Counted from the first letter of the stretch, positions 31,340 to 43,026 are shown. The stretch: 43,026 nt of DNA from Amphimedon queenslandica (GCF_000090795.2 NW_003546300.1:112368-155393); one strand, 5' to 3'. A program made the numbers and translations. The notes: generated from the sequence alone by a model not told the origin.

Positions 31340-32079
31340 TTACTTGCAAACTGCTTCATTCATATCATTGTTCTCACCCCGCATTTTTAATAATAGATTT
31401 AACAAAAATACACCATATATATGTACCTTAATAGTCATAAGAGTGGGCTACACTTTCTTTTAGCTGTAGCAAGTAGCGTTGCAACTGATTTTGCACAAGT
31501 CATCACTTGATCTGTTTTGTAAACGAAGTAAAATGCAACCAAAATAAATATAACTTTTCATCAGGTGGTTGTTGCATCATGAGGTAACATTTTATCAATT
31601 TTTTGTACTTCTCTTTTACTTTCTTTAGAGGCATATTGCAGAAGACGTTGAAAATTAATGAAAAGTTTGGATGAAATAGAGCCAGTAATGTAATTGATTT
31701 TTTAACTAATGATAATAATAATTGTTTAACATAGAAGAATCTCACTATATGTGGAACCTTAAGGCAAGAAAACTCAACAAAAATGACTTCAACAGGAGGA
31801 CAATCAGTGATGATCCACTGGTAATGTTGTCCTGCACATAGTGTCGCTATCAACAATAACACGTACATGTATATATGCTGTACATCTAGTCTCATTCAGT
31901 AAAGAATTCATTGAAGCTATTGTCCATTAACCACTAGAATATAAATCCTTAATTTTTGTCACATGCCTCCCATTTTCTTTTTCAGAAATAGTAGATGATG
32001 TAGACTGTTGATCACAAACCTTTCTCTTCTTGCAAGCACATTCACCTTTACTTCTAATTTAGACATGCCTCTCCTTACA
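31340..32079. other. No supported gene
   Basis: A 130-codon reverse frame (31895-31503) is open but hydrophobic and irregular; it may contain decayed exons of the gene ending at 31076. Not called. Confidence 0.35.
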
Positions 32080-33873
32080 ACCTCACAGAATGACCCTGCT
32101 CTTACGGGCAACTCTTGTCCCTGGTCCAAATTCCTGACTATCTCTCTGCCAAACCAACTTTCTGCTATAACTGCCACTATCTTTCTGCTCTTGCTGCCAT
32201 ACCATCTCCCAGCAGTTACTACCACAACATCTCCCTTCTCTCACAGCCACACCATCTTCTTACTCCCACTGTTTCACCATCTCCCCACTCACACTGCCAC
32301 ACAAACTTCCTGCTTTCACTGACATAATCTTCCTGTTCTCACTGCCACACCATATCCTTTCTCCCACTGCCATACTGTCTCCTTTCTCTCACTGCCACAC
32401 CATCTCCCTGCTTACACTGCCAGACCATTATATCCCTGCACTCAATGCCACACAATCTGCCTGCTGTTATTGCCACACCATCTCTATTTTCATTTCCACA
32501 CCATCTCCCTCTTCTGATTCTATCACAATCTCATTTCTTTCACTCCCACACCAACTCCTTTCTCTCATTGACTCACCAATTCTCTGCTTACTTAGACTCA
32601 GCATCTTCTTCTCTCACTGCCACACCACCACCCTGCTGCCTATCTCACTTGCACACAAAACATCAGCTGTCACTGCCTTAACATCTTCCAACTCTCACTG
32701 ACAAACCATCTTCCTGCTCATACTGCGACACCAACTCTCTGCTCTAACTGGTGCACCAAATATCTGCTTTCACTTCCAAACTATCTCCCTTCCCTCATGA
32801 CCACACCAACTCTCTTTTGTCACTGTCACCAACACCCAGATGTCACTGCTGGACCGGACCATCTCCATGCTCTCATTTCCACACTATTTTCCTCCTGTCA
32901 CTGCCGCTCCAACTCCCTGCAGTCATTGCCCAACCATTTCCCTGCTCTCCCTTTCACACCATATTCCTATTCTCATTGCAACACCATCTTCCTGCACTCA
33001 TTGACTCACTATCTCCCTGCTCTCACTGCCACAAAATCTTCCTGCTCTCATTGCCAAACCATCTCACCGTTCTCACTGCCACATCATCTTCCAGCTTTTA
33101 CTGCAACACTATGTCCCTGATCTCACTACAACACCATCTCCCTCTTCTCACTGCCAATCCATCTCCGTGCTCCCACGGCTTTATCATTATTCTGCTCTTA
33201 CTGCCACAAAAACTCTGCTCTAGGTGCCTCACTATGTTCCTGCTCTCACTTCAATACCAACTACCTGTTTGCACTGTGACACAAACTTTTTGTTTTCACT
33301 GCCACGCAAAATTGCTACTATTGCTCCCACACTATCTCACTGCTCTATGTGCCATACCATAATCCTGATGTCACTGCCTCAATATCTTTCTGCTCTTACT
33401 GCCATACCACCTCCGGGCCACACCACTTCACTTCTCCCACTGCCTAATATTTCACTGCTCTCACTGCCACACTAACTCACTCTTTTCAGTGTCTTACCAT
33501 TTTCCTGGTGTAACTGCCAACCATCTAGCACTCACCGTAACACCAAGACCCTGCTTTTACTGGCACACCCTTCCCTGCTCTCACTGCACCATGTTCCTGT
33601 TCTTACTGCCACACCATCTTCTTGCAATCATTGTAACACCATGTCCCTACTCTGCTACACAATCTTCCTGCTATTAAAGCCTCACTATTTATCTTCTTAC
33701 TGCTAACACAGCCTCACTATCTCCCTGCTCTCAATGCCACACCATTTGCCTGCTCTCATTGCCACACCATCTACCTGCTCTTACTGCCACACCATCTCCC
33801 TGCTCTCACTGACACTATCCCCTTTTCTCATTGCCACTCCATCTGTCTTCTCTCACTGACTCACCATTTGCCT
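32080..33873. repeat. Satellite A, array 1: 25-bp minisatellite, about 70 diverged copies
   Basis: Unit starts CTCACTGCCACACC and ends CTCCCTGCT; copies differ by scattered substitutions and small indels. The forward strand is C/T-rich. The unit contains no stop in any forward frame, and because 25 is not a multiple of 3 the array produces 100-200-codon open frames with a 25-residue period (LPALTATPSPCSHCHTIF type). These are by-products, not genes. Confidence 0.95.
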
Positions 33874-33889
33874 TAAAATGACAAAAGAA

Positions 33890-36270
33890 AGATAAAAGCA
33901 AATTGTTTGAATTTAGTAGTAAGTAAAATATTTTAATACCAAATGAATTGATTAAAACTTAGTCTGATTATTGACTTCTGGTATTTTAAATTATACATTT
34001 TAATTAAGAAATACCTGAAACATCATTTTAAACCAAATTCTAATGATAAAACTCAGTTTGACACTTCACCTCTGAAGTCATTAGAAGTGAGAGTAGAAGA
34101 AACAGATATTGAAAATTTTGTGGTACATGAACTATTTTAAGACCAATTTCAAATGTTTGTAACTAAGTCTTGTCAGTCACTTCATGCATTTTATTCCTTT
34201 TAATAAATTTCAAAAAAGAAGAAACGAATATAATGAACTTCATAGGACAAAATATTATTTCATAATTCAACCTTGAAGGACATCACAGTCTAATTAGTGA
34301 CTTCAGGTATTTTAAACTATACTATGACACTGAGAGAGGAAGGAACAAATACTGAAAATGACTGGTGCATGAAACATCACTTCAAAACATAACTTAATTG
34401 TAAAAACTATGTTTGATCAGTCACTGCAATCTAAACCATACTATGAAACTTGGAAAAGAAGTAACAAATAGTGTGAAGCATGTAATACATGAAATATCAT
34501 TACTTTTTAAACCAAATTTCAATGATTTGAATTTAGCCTGATTAGTCAGTCCTATGAATTCCACCAGGTTAGGGAGTAGAAAAAGAAGAAACAAATAGTC
34601 AGAGGCAGTACATAAAACATTTTGAAACAAGTATCAAATAATAAGGACTTAGTCTGATCAGACACTTTGGGGATTGTAATCTGTACTATAAAACTAACAT
34701 AAAAGAAATAAACTGATAAACATGACAAATCATATCAGAATCAACGTAAAAATATAGAAAATCAGTAATTATATAATTCTGGTATTTTATTGACTATAAA
34801 AATACGAAAAAAAACGAATACTGAAGTGTGAGTACATGAAACATTTTAAAACCAAACATAACTGATATTAAAAACCAATTTAAAATAATAAAAGTCAGTC
34901 TGATTAGTCACTCCTGGTATAGGTTGTGCTACTAAAGTGGGAATAGAAGAAACCAATAATATGAAATTAGTACACAAAACATTTTAAAGCAAAACTGGTA
35001 GTATGGAATATAAATCTGACCTGTCAATCCCAATGAAACTATACTATGACACCAAAAAAAAAGAAAAAATAGCGTAGAGTCAGTAGTACAGAAACATTTC
35101 AAAACCCATTTTGATAATCTCTTTTTTAGTATTTGAAACGATACTATGAAATTGAAAAAGGATAAACTAGTGACAACTATCATCATAATTAGAATTAACC
35201 TCAAATGATAAGAACTCAGTCTGGTCAGTCAATAATGTTGTTTTTAACTATACTATAAAAATGACAATGAAAGCAAATACTAAAAAATAAGTAGTACGTG
35301 CAACGTAATTTATTAAAACCAAACAGAATGCTTAAAAACTGTCTGACGAGTCACTTTTCGTATCAACTATTCTATGTATTTGAGAAAAAAGATTCTCATA
35401 AGTCACTTCTCAGTCTCATACTGTATAGCGGAAAATTTTCGTGGCCCAAAATTTTCGTGGATCCGTCCAAAAATTAGTTTCGTGGCTTTAATTTTCGTGG
35501 TTTTCTACAATTCGGCCATCTTAAACCGTATAAAATCAATTTTCGCGGATTTTATTTTCGTGGGTTTTGAAAAAAACGCGAAATCCGCGAAAATTTTGGG
35601 CCACAAAAATTTTCCGCTATACGGTAAGTTACTTCTGGTAGATATTACACTATGAAAGTGAGATACAAACAAATAGGAAGAAGTCAGTAGTATATGAAGC
35701 ATCATTTTTATTAGCTTAACCAATTTCAAATAATTATAACTCAGTCTGATCTGTTAATTGTAGTGTTTTAAACTGTTCTATAAAAATGAAAGAAGAAAGA
35801 AATACCGAGAATATAGTAGTACATAAAAAAATTTTTAAAGCCAAGGAAAAGGGATAGAACTGAGTCTGATGAGTCACTACTGGTATAAACTATAGTATAA
35901 AACTGAGATATGATGAAGTAAAGGGAGAGGAGTGACAACAACATGAAATATTTGAGAAACCAACCTAAAAAATTCAATCACATCAGTACTGCGCTTCTGT
36001 TACTTTGAACAAAACAAATAAACTGAGAAAAGAGGTAACAAATTGTCAGAAATCAGCAGGATTTGAAATAATAAAGGAAATCAATTGGTGACAACTCAAT
36101 CTGCTGAGTCACTCCTAGTATGCACCATACAATAATATATAACTGGGAGAAAATAAACACAAAGTGAAAATTAGGTATAAAATGAAGCACAAGAAAAACT
36201 GAAGTGAAACGAACTGCCAGAAAGTCACTTCTGCTTTTCTAAACTATAATATGAAGTTGGTAGAACATTT
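33890..36270. repeat. Satellite B, array 1: about 117-120-bp unit, roughly 18-19 diverged copies
   Basis: The most conserved part is cagtctgatcagtcacttct, then ggtattttaaactatactat and gaaactgag(a)aaagaagaaac, followed by an aaatagtgagaagtcagtag part and an aaacatcattttaaaacca part. It is AT-rich and unrelated to satellite A. Start points of the cagtctgat word are near 34288, 34408, 34528, 34650, 34895, 35217 and 35741, at 117-122-base steps or multiples once the 204-bp insertion is removed. No coding potential. Confidence 0.9.
35421..35624. mobile_element. MITE, 204 bp, inserted in satellite B, with TA duplication
   Basis: Ends ctgtatagcggaaaattttc (35421) and the reverse complement of ccgtatagcggaaaattttt (to 35624) begin terminal inverted repeats of about 40 bp (both continue gtggcccaaaatttt). 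TA flanks both sides (35419-35420, 35625-35626). The interior is filled with variants of ttttcg(t/c)gg in both orientations. The satellite unit resumes directly after it. Open frames across it are chance. Confidence 0.9.
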
Positions 36271-36284
36271 CATTTTTCTCTGTA

Positions 36285-37960
36285 GCACAGAATCTCCCTG
36301 CTCTCATTGCCACATTAACTGCATCTTTTGACTGCCAAACTATCATGTGGCTCTTATTGCCACACCATCTCCCTGTTTTCACTGCCAAACCATCTCCCTT
36401 CTCTCACTACCAAACCATCTCCCTTCTCTCACTGCCAACACTATCTCTCTACTCTCACTGACACACAATCTCCCCCTCCAACTGGCTCTCCATCTCACCT
36501 ATGTAACTGCCACACCACCTCCACGCACTCACTAACATACCATCTGCCAGCTTTCTCTGCCTTACTATCTCCCAGCTCTCTTTGCCACAATCTCCCTTTT
36601 CGCATTACCACACTATCTCACTGCTTTCACTGGCACACCATCAACCTGCTCTCATTGCCTTACTATCTTCCTGCCTTCACTGGCACACCAACTCTCTGCT
36701 CGCTCACTGTGTCACCATCTCCCTTGACTCACAGTAACACCAACACCATCTCTCTCACCAACACTCTGCTATCTGCCACATCAACTCCCTACTCTCAGTG
36801 CCACACTATCTCCATGTTCTCACTGCAACACCATCTCCCAGCTCCCACTGCCTCACCATGTCCTTGCTCTAATGGCTGTAACATTTTCAGGGTCTCATTG
36901 CCACACCTTCCAGCTCTCACTGCCTCACAATGTCCTGGCTCTCATGCCCACAACATCTCATTGCCACAAGATCTTCCTGCTCTAATGCAAAACTTCATTC
37001 CTCCTCTCACTGCCACACAGCCACACAAACTGCCTGATTTGACTGCCACAAAAAAACCTGCCTGCTGTGATGCCCCATAACTCCCTTCTGTGACTGCCAA
37101 CCATGTCCTTGCTTACATTGCCACACCACCTCCCTGCTTCCAAGCCTCACTATCTCCTTGCTTTCAGTGCCACACTTACTCCCACATTTCAGTGCCACAC
37201 AATGTTTCTGCAGTAACTGCAACGACTACCTGTTATCACAGCCTCGTCAATTCCCTGCTCTCACTGCCTCATCATCTCTCTGCTTAAACTGCCACATCAT
37301 CATAAGGCTTTTTCAGTCACACCATCCCCTGCTCTCAATGCCACAACATATCCTAGCTCTCAGTGCCAGCCACACAATCTTCATGTTCCTACTACCTCAC
37401 CATCTCCCTCCTCTCACTACCAATTGCGTGCTTTTACTTCCACAATAACTCCCAGCTATCACTGCGAAACTTCTCCTTGCACTCATTGCCACACCATCTC
37501 TTTTCTCTCTCTCACACCATCTCTCAGATCTAACTGACACACCGCCTCCCCACTGATACTGCATCACAATCTTCCTGCTCTGAAGGCCACAACAACTTCC
37601 TGCTTTTACTCCCTCACCATCTACTTGCTTTCACTGCCACTCCATCTCTGTCCTCTCAATTCCACACCATCTCAGTATTGTCACTGCCACACCAGGACTC
37701 ATCTCTCCCTCCCACACGAACAACCTGCACTCACTGCCAAACCATTTCCCTGCTATCTTTGCGAAACCTTTCTGCTCTCACAGCCATACCATCTACCTGC
37801 TATCATTGCTACACCATTTTCCCGCTCTCACTGCATCACCATCGCCTCACTCTTATTGCCACACCATCTTCTCATTGCCACATTATCTTCCTGCTGTCAC
37901 TGCCACACCAACACAATGCTTTCACTGACAAACAATTTCCTTCTCTTTCTGCCACATAAA
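36285..37960. repeat. Satellite A, array 2: 25-bp minisatellite, about 65 diverged copies
   Basis: Same unit as array 1 (CTCACTGCCACACC ... CTCCCTGCT), same orientation, abruptly bounded by satellite B on both sides. Open frames of 71-250 codons are again by-products of a stop-free unit. Confidence 0.95.
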
Positions 37961-40870
37961 ACTCAGTCTAATCAGTTACTATTGGTATAAGTCGTACTAC
38001 TAACGTGACAAAAGAAAAAATTGATACAACAAAATTGGCACAAAAACATAAAGTGAAACTTTAAATCATAAGAAGTATATCCGACCAGTCAATTTTTAAA
38101 AAATGTACTATGGAAAGACGAAAATAAGAAATAATAGTAGGGAGTCATTCGTAAGTAAACATTTTAAGAGCAATTTCAATAATCTTTTCTGCTCAAGTAA
38201 CTGGCTATCAAACTGAAATAAGGACAAAATAGTGAGAACTAACAAAATAATGAGAATGAACCTCAAATGATAAAAACTCCGGGTCAGTCAATTTGGTCTT
38301 TTTAAACAATGACAAAAGCAAAAGAAATAATGACAAAAAGTAATAAAAGCAATATAAATTTTCAAAAGTATGCAGAAAAGATAAAAATGTTTAATGACTT
38401 AATTCTCATAAACTGTACTATCATGTATCTGAGATAAGAAGAAACAAATGCAAAGAAGTCATTACAACATTAAAAAGAACATTTACAAACTAACCTCAAA
38501 ATAAAAGCCACTCCTTGTATTTGAAATTACATTATAAACTGAGAAAAGAGCTAATAAAGAGTCAGATGTGAGTAGGACAATAAACACTTTAAAAACAAAC
38601 TGAAATAATGATAATTGTCGGATCAGTCCATCTTTATAAAAAAGCTTTATGAAAAGAAATAGTAAGAAGTCAATGCTACATGAAACATCTTTTTAAACAA
38701 TTTTCAAACTATAAGATCTTCGTGTGATCAGTCACTTATGGTATTTTAAACTTGTCCATAGAAATGAAATAAGAAGAAACATACTCAGAAATAAAAAACA
38801 GTTCTAAAGCCAAACAAAGCTGATAAAAACTGAATATCATTCCTGGTACCTATTATACTATGTAACTGGAAAAAAAAGAAACTAAGAATTAGAAGTCAGT
38901 TCAACAAGAATCATTATCATTTCAAAAGCCAACCTCAAATAACAACTCAATCTGATCAGTCACTCTTGTTCTTTCGAACTACACTGTCAAACTGAGAATA
39001 CTGGAAACAAGTTGTCAAAGGTCATTATGTAAGTCAAAAATGAAACAAAGTGTAACAGGAAAAATTGAACAAAGCAAACTGAAATAAAACATCTGTTTGT
39101 TGAGTCTCTTCTGGTATTTTAAATTATAGTGTGAATCTAAAGAAGAAACAAATAGTGAAGAGTCTACATGAAACATCATTTAAAACAAGTCAAACAATAA
39201 AAACAGTCTGATCAGTCCCTCCTGTTACAAAAAGCTTAGACAAAAGAAGAAAATAGTGAGAAGTCAGTAGTACAAAAACATCATTATGAAACTAATTTTA
39301 AATGACAAGAACACATTCTGATGAGTCACTTTAACAATGTTAAGCTACACTATGAAAGTTAGAAAAGATGAAACAAATAGTGAGAAATAAGTTGTATTAC
39401 ATGAAACATCACCTTGAAACAAATTTTAAATTATCAAAACTTGACTTGATCAGTCACTTCTGTTATTTTAAACAATGAAATGAAACTAAGAAGAAATACT
39501 GAAAAATGATTATTACTTCAAATATCATTCTAAAACCAAGCAGAAAGGATCAAAAGTAAGTCTTATCTGTCATTAGTTGTCTACACTATATACTTTGAAA
39601 CTGAGGAAAAAAGTGAGAAGTTACCACAGAATAAAACATGATTTCAAAAAGGAACTTCAAATAATAACAATATGATGAGTCACTATAAAACTGAGAAAAG
39701 AGGACACTAATAGTCAAAAGTCAGTCAAAAATAAAACATTTTAAAAACACTCAATAAGAATTTTGTCTCAAAAGTCACTTTTGGCATTAACTATACTATG
39801 GAAGTGTGTGAAAAAAGGAAATAGTGATAAAACATCAGATTCTACATCAAATAAAGGAACTGTCTGATACATCACTTCTGCCATTTTAAAAAATAATTTG
39901 AAAGTGAAAACGAAAGAAACAAGGAATGACAAATTAGTGCTACATAAAATAAACATTTTAGAATCAAACTCAAATCATAAGAACTCAGTCTAATCAGTGA
40001 CTCTTAATTTACACCATACTATGAAAATAAGAAAAGAAACAAATAGTGAAAAGTAGGTAACATGAAACATTGACAAGACCAACCTCAAATAGAAAGAACT
40101 CTGTCTGACCCGTCACTTCTTGTATTTGAAACTATACAATGTAACTAAAGAAAGAAGAAGCAACAGTGAGGAGCACTACATGAAACATGATTTACGGCCT
40201 AGCTCAAATGATAATAACTTAGTCTGATCATGACTTTTTGTATTTTTGACTACTCTATGAAATGAATAAACAAAACAAATAGTAAAATTTTTGAAAAACA
40301 AATAAATTGTTGGAATTGCCACATATATTGATAAGAACTCGGTCTGATCAGTCACTTATGGTATTTTTAGCTATACCATTAAACTCAGAAGAGAAGAAAC
40401 AACTACTGACTTATAAGTGGTTCATGACATTATTTTAAAATCAAACTTAAATACTAAAGCTGTTTCGTCTGAGTCAACTTAACTGTACTGTGAAACTGAG
40501 AAATGAAAATTCAAAGTAACAAAGCAGTAAAATATACATCATTATATAACCCAACTAAAAGATAAGAGCTCAGTCTGATTATTTATTTTTGGTATTTAAA
40601 ACTATACTATAAAACAAAAAAACAAATAGAAATAAATATTGCACGAAACAATATTGCACGAAACATTCTAAAATCAATTTAAAATGTACATGACTTAGTG
40701 TAATCAATCACTTCTAGTATTGTAAACTATACTGTGAAATTAAGAAAAGAATAAGCAAATCATGAGAACTTTGAATAGCATAAAACATTATTTTAGAATG
40801 CATCCTCAAATGATAAGTACTCAATCTACTCTGTCACTCCTACTAGTAAAACTATGATATTAGTAACACA
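37961..40870. repeat. Satellite B, array 2: about 117-120-bp unit, roughly 24 diverged copies
   Basis: Same unit and orientation as 33890-36270. Well-preserved copies of the cagtctgatcagtcact word lie near 39206, 39436, 39987, 40104, 40342 and 40572. Copies are about as diverged within this array as between the two arrays. It ends in unique sequence near 40870. Confidence 0.9.
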
Positions 40871-41420
40871 GTAGCGTTACTAAGTCAAATTCACCCTGAA
40901 ACAAAGTGGCTGCCATGACTTATGCAGCCTTGCTAGACAGGGAAAGAGTATCGTTTCAAATACTATAAGAAAGAAGGTTATCAAAATTGGTTTTAAAATG
41001 CTTATGTACTACTAATTCCATAGAATTTTTTTATTATCAATAATTTTACTAGTGTTGTTTTAGTTAACTAAAGCTAAAACTAATAATACTTTTAGTTGGG
41101 CCTTGTTGACTTTTAGTTAGCTTGTCACAAAAAAATTGTCCCCCTTGAAAATTTTTCCTAGGATTTCTAAAAATATCACGTGATATTTTATGTCCGCATC
41201 AGCAATTTTTTGTCCTACCAAAAGAAAAGTGTAAAGGAACTGTAAATCTTTGTATTCGACTTTGTTCCTTAATTATTTATCTATGGAATACAAGTACAAA
41301 GCATGTGGGACCCTTTATCATACATTCAAAGTACATAAAAGAACATTTCAGATCAAAGAGGGATGACAGACTGTCAAGAACCGAGTAAAGAACCCAGGAA
41401 AGAATTAAGGGGATGATCTT

Positions 41421-41564
41421 ATGGAGAAGGCAGCTGTATATTTAGCTGATGGAAAGTGTCCAGAAGGTTGTAGTGCTAACAGAAAGAGGCAGATATGGAA
41501 AAGAGCTGAAAAGTTTATTTTCAGTGCAAAATGGGGAACCGTATTACCAGACCAAGATGACTGA
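41421..41564 (+). pseudogene. Integrase-like N-terminal fragment
   Basis: ATG at 41421: MEKAAVYLADGKCPEGCSAN, then RKRQIWKRAEKFIFSAKWGT and VLPDQDD, stop. The pattern YL..GK.P......NRKR.I.K.A.KF precedes the HHCC zinc domain in integrases of Ginger-type DNA transposons and gypsy-like elements. The HHCC and DDE parts are not found downstream, so this is a remnant. Confidence 0.4.
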
Positions 41565-42084
41565 ATGGTCAACTATATCATGATAGTGTAGGTGTTTTGT
41601 GTATTTTAAATAGTTGAGTTAGTTATGTGTGTATATATGTGTATATATGTATGTATGTAGTATGATATCTGTGCTTTTGTAAGCAAACTCAGTATGTATA
41701 TGCATCTGTATTCATAATTTGAATAATTAAATCAAAGCATAAATTATAACAAACTGATATATGATAGCTTGCCCAGTGATGGTATTGATAAACATACCAG
41801 GGAGCAGATAGCAGCAATACTGAAATGCACCGAGTACAGGGAATTAAAGTGACTGTTCCTAGTATGCAAATTAATGCAAATTAAGGCAAAATGGACAAAA
41901 AGATTGTGGTTTATGTGCCCTTGCTTTAGCAATGTCAATTTGTGCTGGTTAAGACACAACTTCTTGCAGCTATATTTCACATAATAAGCTTCGATTCTAT
42001 CTTTTATAATGCTTAGAAAAGAATGTGATGTCTTTGTTTTCTACTTGTTTAAGAGCTAGATGCCCTTGACTATCCAAAGAATAC

Positions 42085-42262
42085 AGGTTACCTATATACT
42101 GCCTGTGGAGACAACCTATAATAATGAAGGAAGAATGGTAAAATGTTCTTAATGTAAGGAGTGGTATCATGTAGAGTGTGAACAAATACCAGCAGATGTT
42201 TGGACTGATAAGGACTACGTTTGGTCATGTAATTGTTGTAAAAGCTGCATGAAGACAATTAT
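42085..42262 (+). pseudogene. PHD-finger-like fragment, frameshifted
   Basis: Reads YTACGDN in one frame, then NNEGRMVKCS, a stop, and CKEWYHVECEQIPADVWTDK followed by DYVWSCNCCKSC in the next frame. The order of Cys/His (C.., C..C...WYH..C ... W.C..C) is that of a PHD finger. The stop TAA at about 42146 and the frame change make it non-functional as written. PHD fingers do occur in transposon proteins. Confidence 0.5.
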
Positions 42263-42278
42263 TGTGCGATAATGAAAT

Positions 42279-42310
<32 letters not shown>
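42279..42310. repeat. (ATT)n microsatellite
   Basis: About ten uninterrupted att units directly after the PHD-like fragment. Confidence 0.95.
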
Positions 42311-42313
<3 letters not shown>

Positions 42314-42374
42314 ACTGAGTGCTAATTAAATTTTCCTTTTCAAAATAGTCTATATATGCATAATATTATGATCT

Positions 42375-42605
42375 TAGGATAAAATATTTCAGATACAATT
42401 TGTCCTAGGACAAAAATATTTCATATATTATTTTGTCCTAGGACAAAAAAATTAGTCCTATGGTTGGACAATAAAAGCTTGCCTAGAACAAAATATTTCT
42501 GAAAAATTTTGTCCTGGGACAAAATATTTCTGAAAGATTTTGTCCTAGCATAAAATATTTTGTCTCATGGGACAAAATTTGGGTGGGACAGATTTTTCTG
42601 TGACA
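42375..42605. repeat. Subterminal repeats of the palindrome TTTGTCCTAGGACAAA
   Basis: Six variants of ttttgtcctaggacaaaat, mostly joined by atatttc, spaced 20-50 bases. The word itself is a perfect palindrome. Related gtcc/aggac words occur near the left end (41140-41220). It could be transposase-binding subterminal sequence. Confidence 0.7.
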
Positions 42606-42954
42606 AGCTAACTATAACTAACTAGAACAATGTTTACACAAAAATAACTAACTATAAACTAACTAAAATTTTTTTTACCCCTTCATAACTAACTATGAAC
42701 TAATTATTCTTAGCTTTAATGCTTCAAAACTAACTATAACAAATAATATTGGTAGAAATAAAACTAAAACACTGATCTATTTGATAGTAAGATAGTGCCT
42801 CTTGTTCAGGCTTGTTGCAAAAATAACAACTTTCTCATCAGCATATCACATGCATGTTAGGTATACATTTTACATGTGCTAGTCTCAGTGGTCTGGTAGT
42901 CTGGTGCAGCAGTATAATATAGCACCTGGATAAAAATGGCTGATTGTTGAAACT

Positions 42955-43026
42955 AGTAGACCTGAGGGAAGACCAAAAAGAAGCCCTGCATGGAATCATT
43001 TTACATATGACCAAGAAAGCAATGAG
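42955..43026 (+). CDS. Possible BED-type zinc finger start, cut by window end
   Basis: After a possible acceptor (tag) the frame reads RPEGRPKRSPAWNHFTYDQE and SNE to the edge. GRP.RS..W.HF is the opening of BED fingers in hAT-type transposases and related proteins. The Cys/His ligands would lie beyond the window, so the call is tentative. Confidence 0.3.

Larger units (their letters stand above)
41050..42774. mobile_element. Inverted-repeat DNA element, about 1.7 kb, with TTAGTTAG-rich ends
   Basis: The left end tagtgttgttttagttaact and the right end (reversed) cagtgttttagttttattt begin long imperfect inverted repeats. Both continue with ...ttagttagcttgtcaca followed by aaaaattgtccc-type sequence (left to about 41170; right from about 42560 outward). 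The right terminal region is longer because of repeated ttagtta words. The interior holds an integrase-like and a PHD-like remnant. A cagtgttttagtt end would fit hAT, while the integrase-like piece suggests another class. No target duplication found. Confidence 0.5.

Noticed and set aside
31503-31895. 130-codon reverse open frame
   Set aside because: Hydrophobic, irregular composition and no motif; may cover decayed exons but cannot be defended as one ORF.
35374-35729. 93- and 74-codon frames on both strands
   Set aside because: They run across the 204-bp MITE, whose inverted-repeat structure explains them.
32751-37990. Long open frames (203, 250, 121 and 107 codons) in the C/T-rich region
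   Set aside because: They are products of a stop-free 25-bp satellite unit, occur in all three forward frames and have no start context or domain.

Overview
The window looks like AT-rich animal nuclear DNA, most likely from a demosponge of the Amphimedon type. The evidence is very short GT-AG introns (43-67 bp), dense and mostly decayed DNA transposons (Helitron, hAT, Tc1, pogo and many small inverted-repeat elements), long satellite arrays and a 10-base assembly gap. This is an inference from gene style, not a species identification. There is no sign of operons, CRISPR or bacterial gene organisation. I recognise no ordinary host gene with confidence.

Layout. 1-345: tail of a pogo/Tigger transposase. 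466-7790: a Helitron fragment read leftwards (466-3300) and a second, truncated copy read rightwards (about 6190-7790). The two form a broad head-to-head inverted duplication, and two MITEs have inserted in the right arm. 7800-15420: mostly gene-poor, with two small decayed fragments (coiled coil; Tudor-like), two hairpins and one MITE. 15421-19434: the most interesting unit, described below. 20311-21060: decayed Tc1 transposase. 21884-24810: unrecognised gene pieces, including a tandem array of exon-like units. 25240-25975: tail of a non-LTR retrotransposon. 26100-26371: a small exon cluster with a duplicated micro-exon. 27546-30616: a decayed hAT element. 32080-40870: two unrelated satellites alternating A-B-A-B, with one MITE inside. 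41050-42774: an inverted-repeat element with remnants of an integrase-like and a PHD-like domain. 42955-end: possible start of a BED-finger gene.

The central unit, 15421-19434. The + strand carries a multi-exon gene (15931-18422). After removal of nine short introns it encodes about 680 residues with a DDE core whose metal-binding and zinc-binding residues fall at exactly the spacings of vertebrate RAG1: second D to CxxC, 19 residues; HxxxxH; second H to E, 20 residues. Converging on it from the - strand, 102 bp away, is an intact three-exon gene for a 216-residue chromodomain protein with its aromatic cage preserved. The pair lies between two inverted copies of a 13-bp sequence. The arrangement of a RAG1/Transib-like transposase tail-to-tail with a histone-mark reader, between inverted repeats, parallels RAG1/RAG2 and ProtoRAG. 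Here the reader is a chromodomain rather than a Kelch-PHD protein. The residues and spacings are read directly from the sequence; the joint function is inference.
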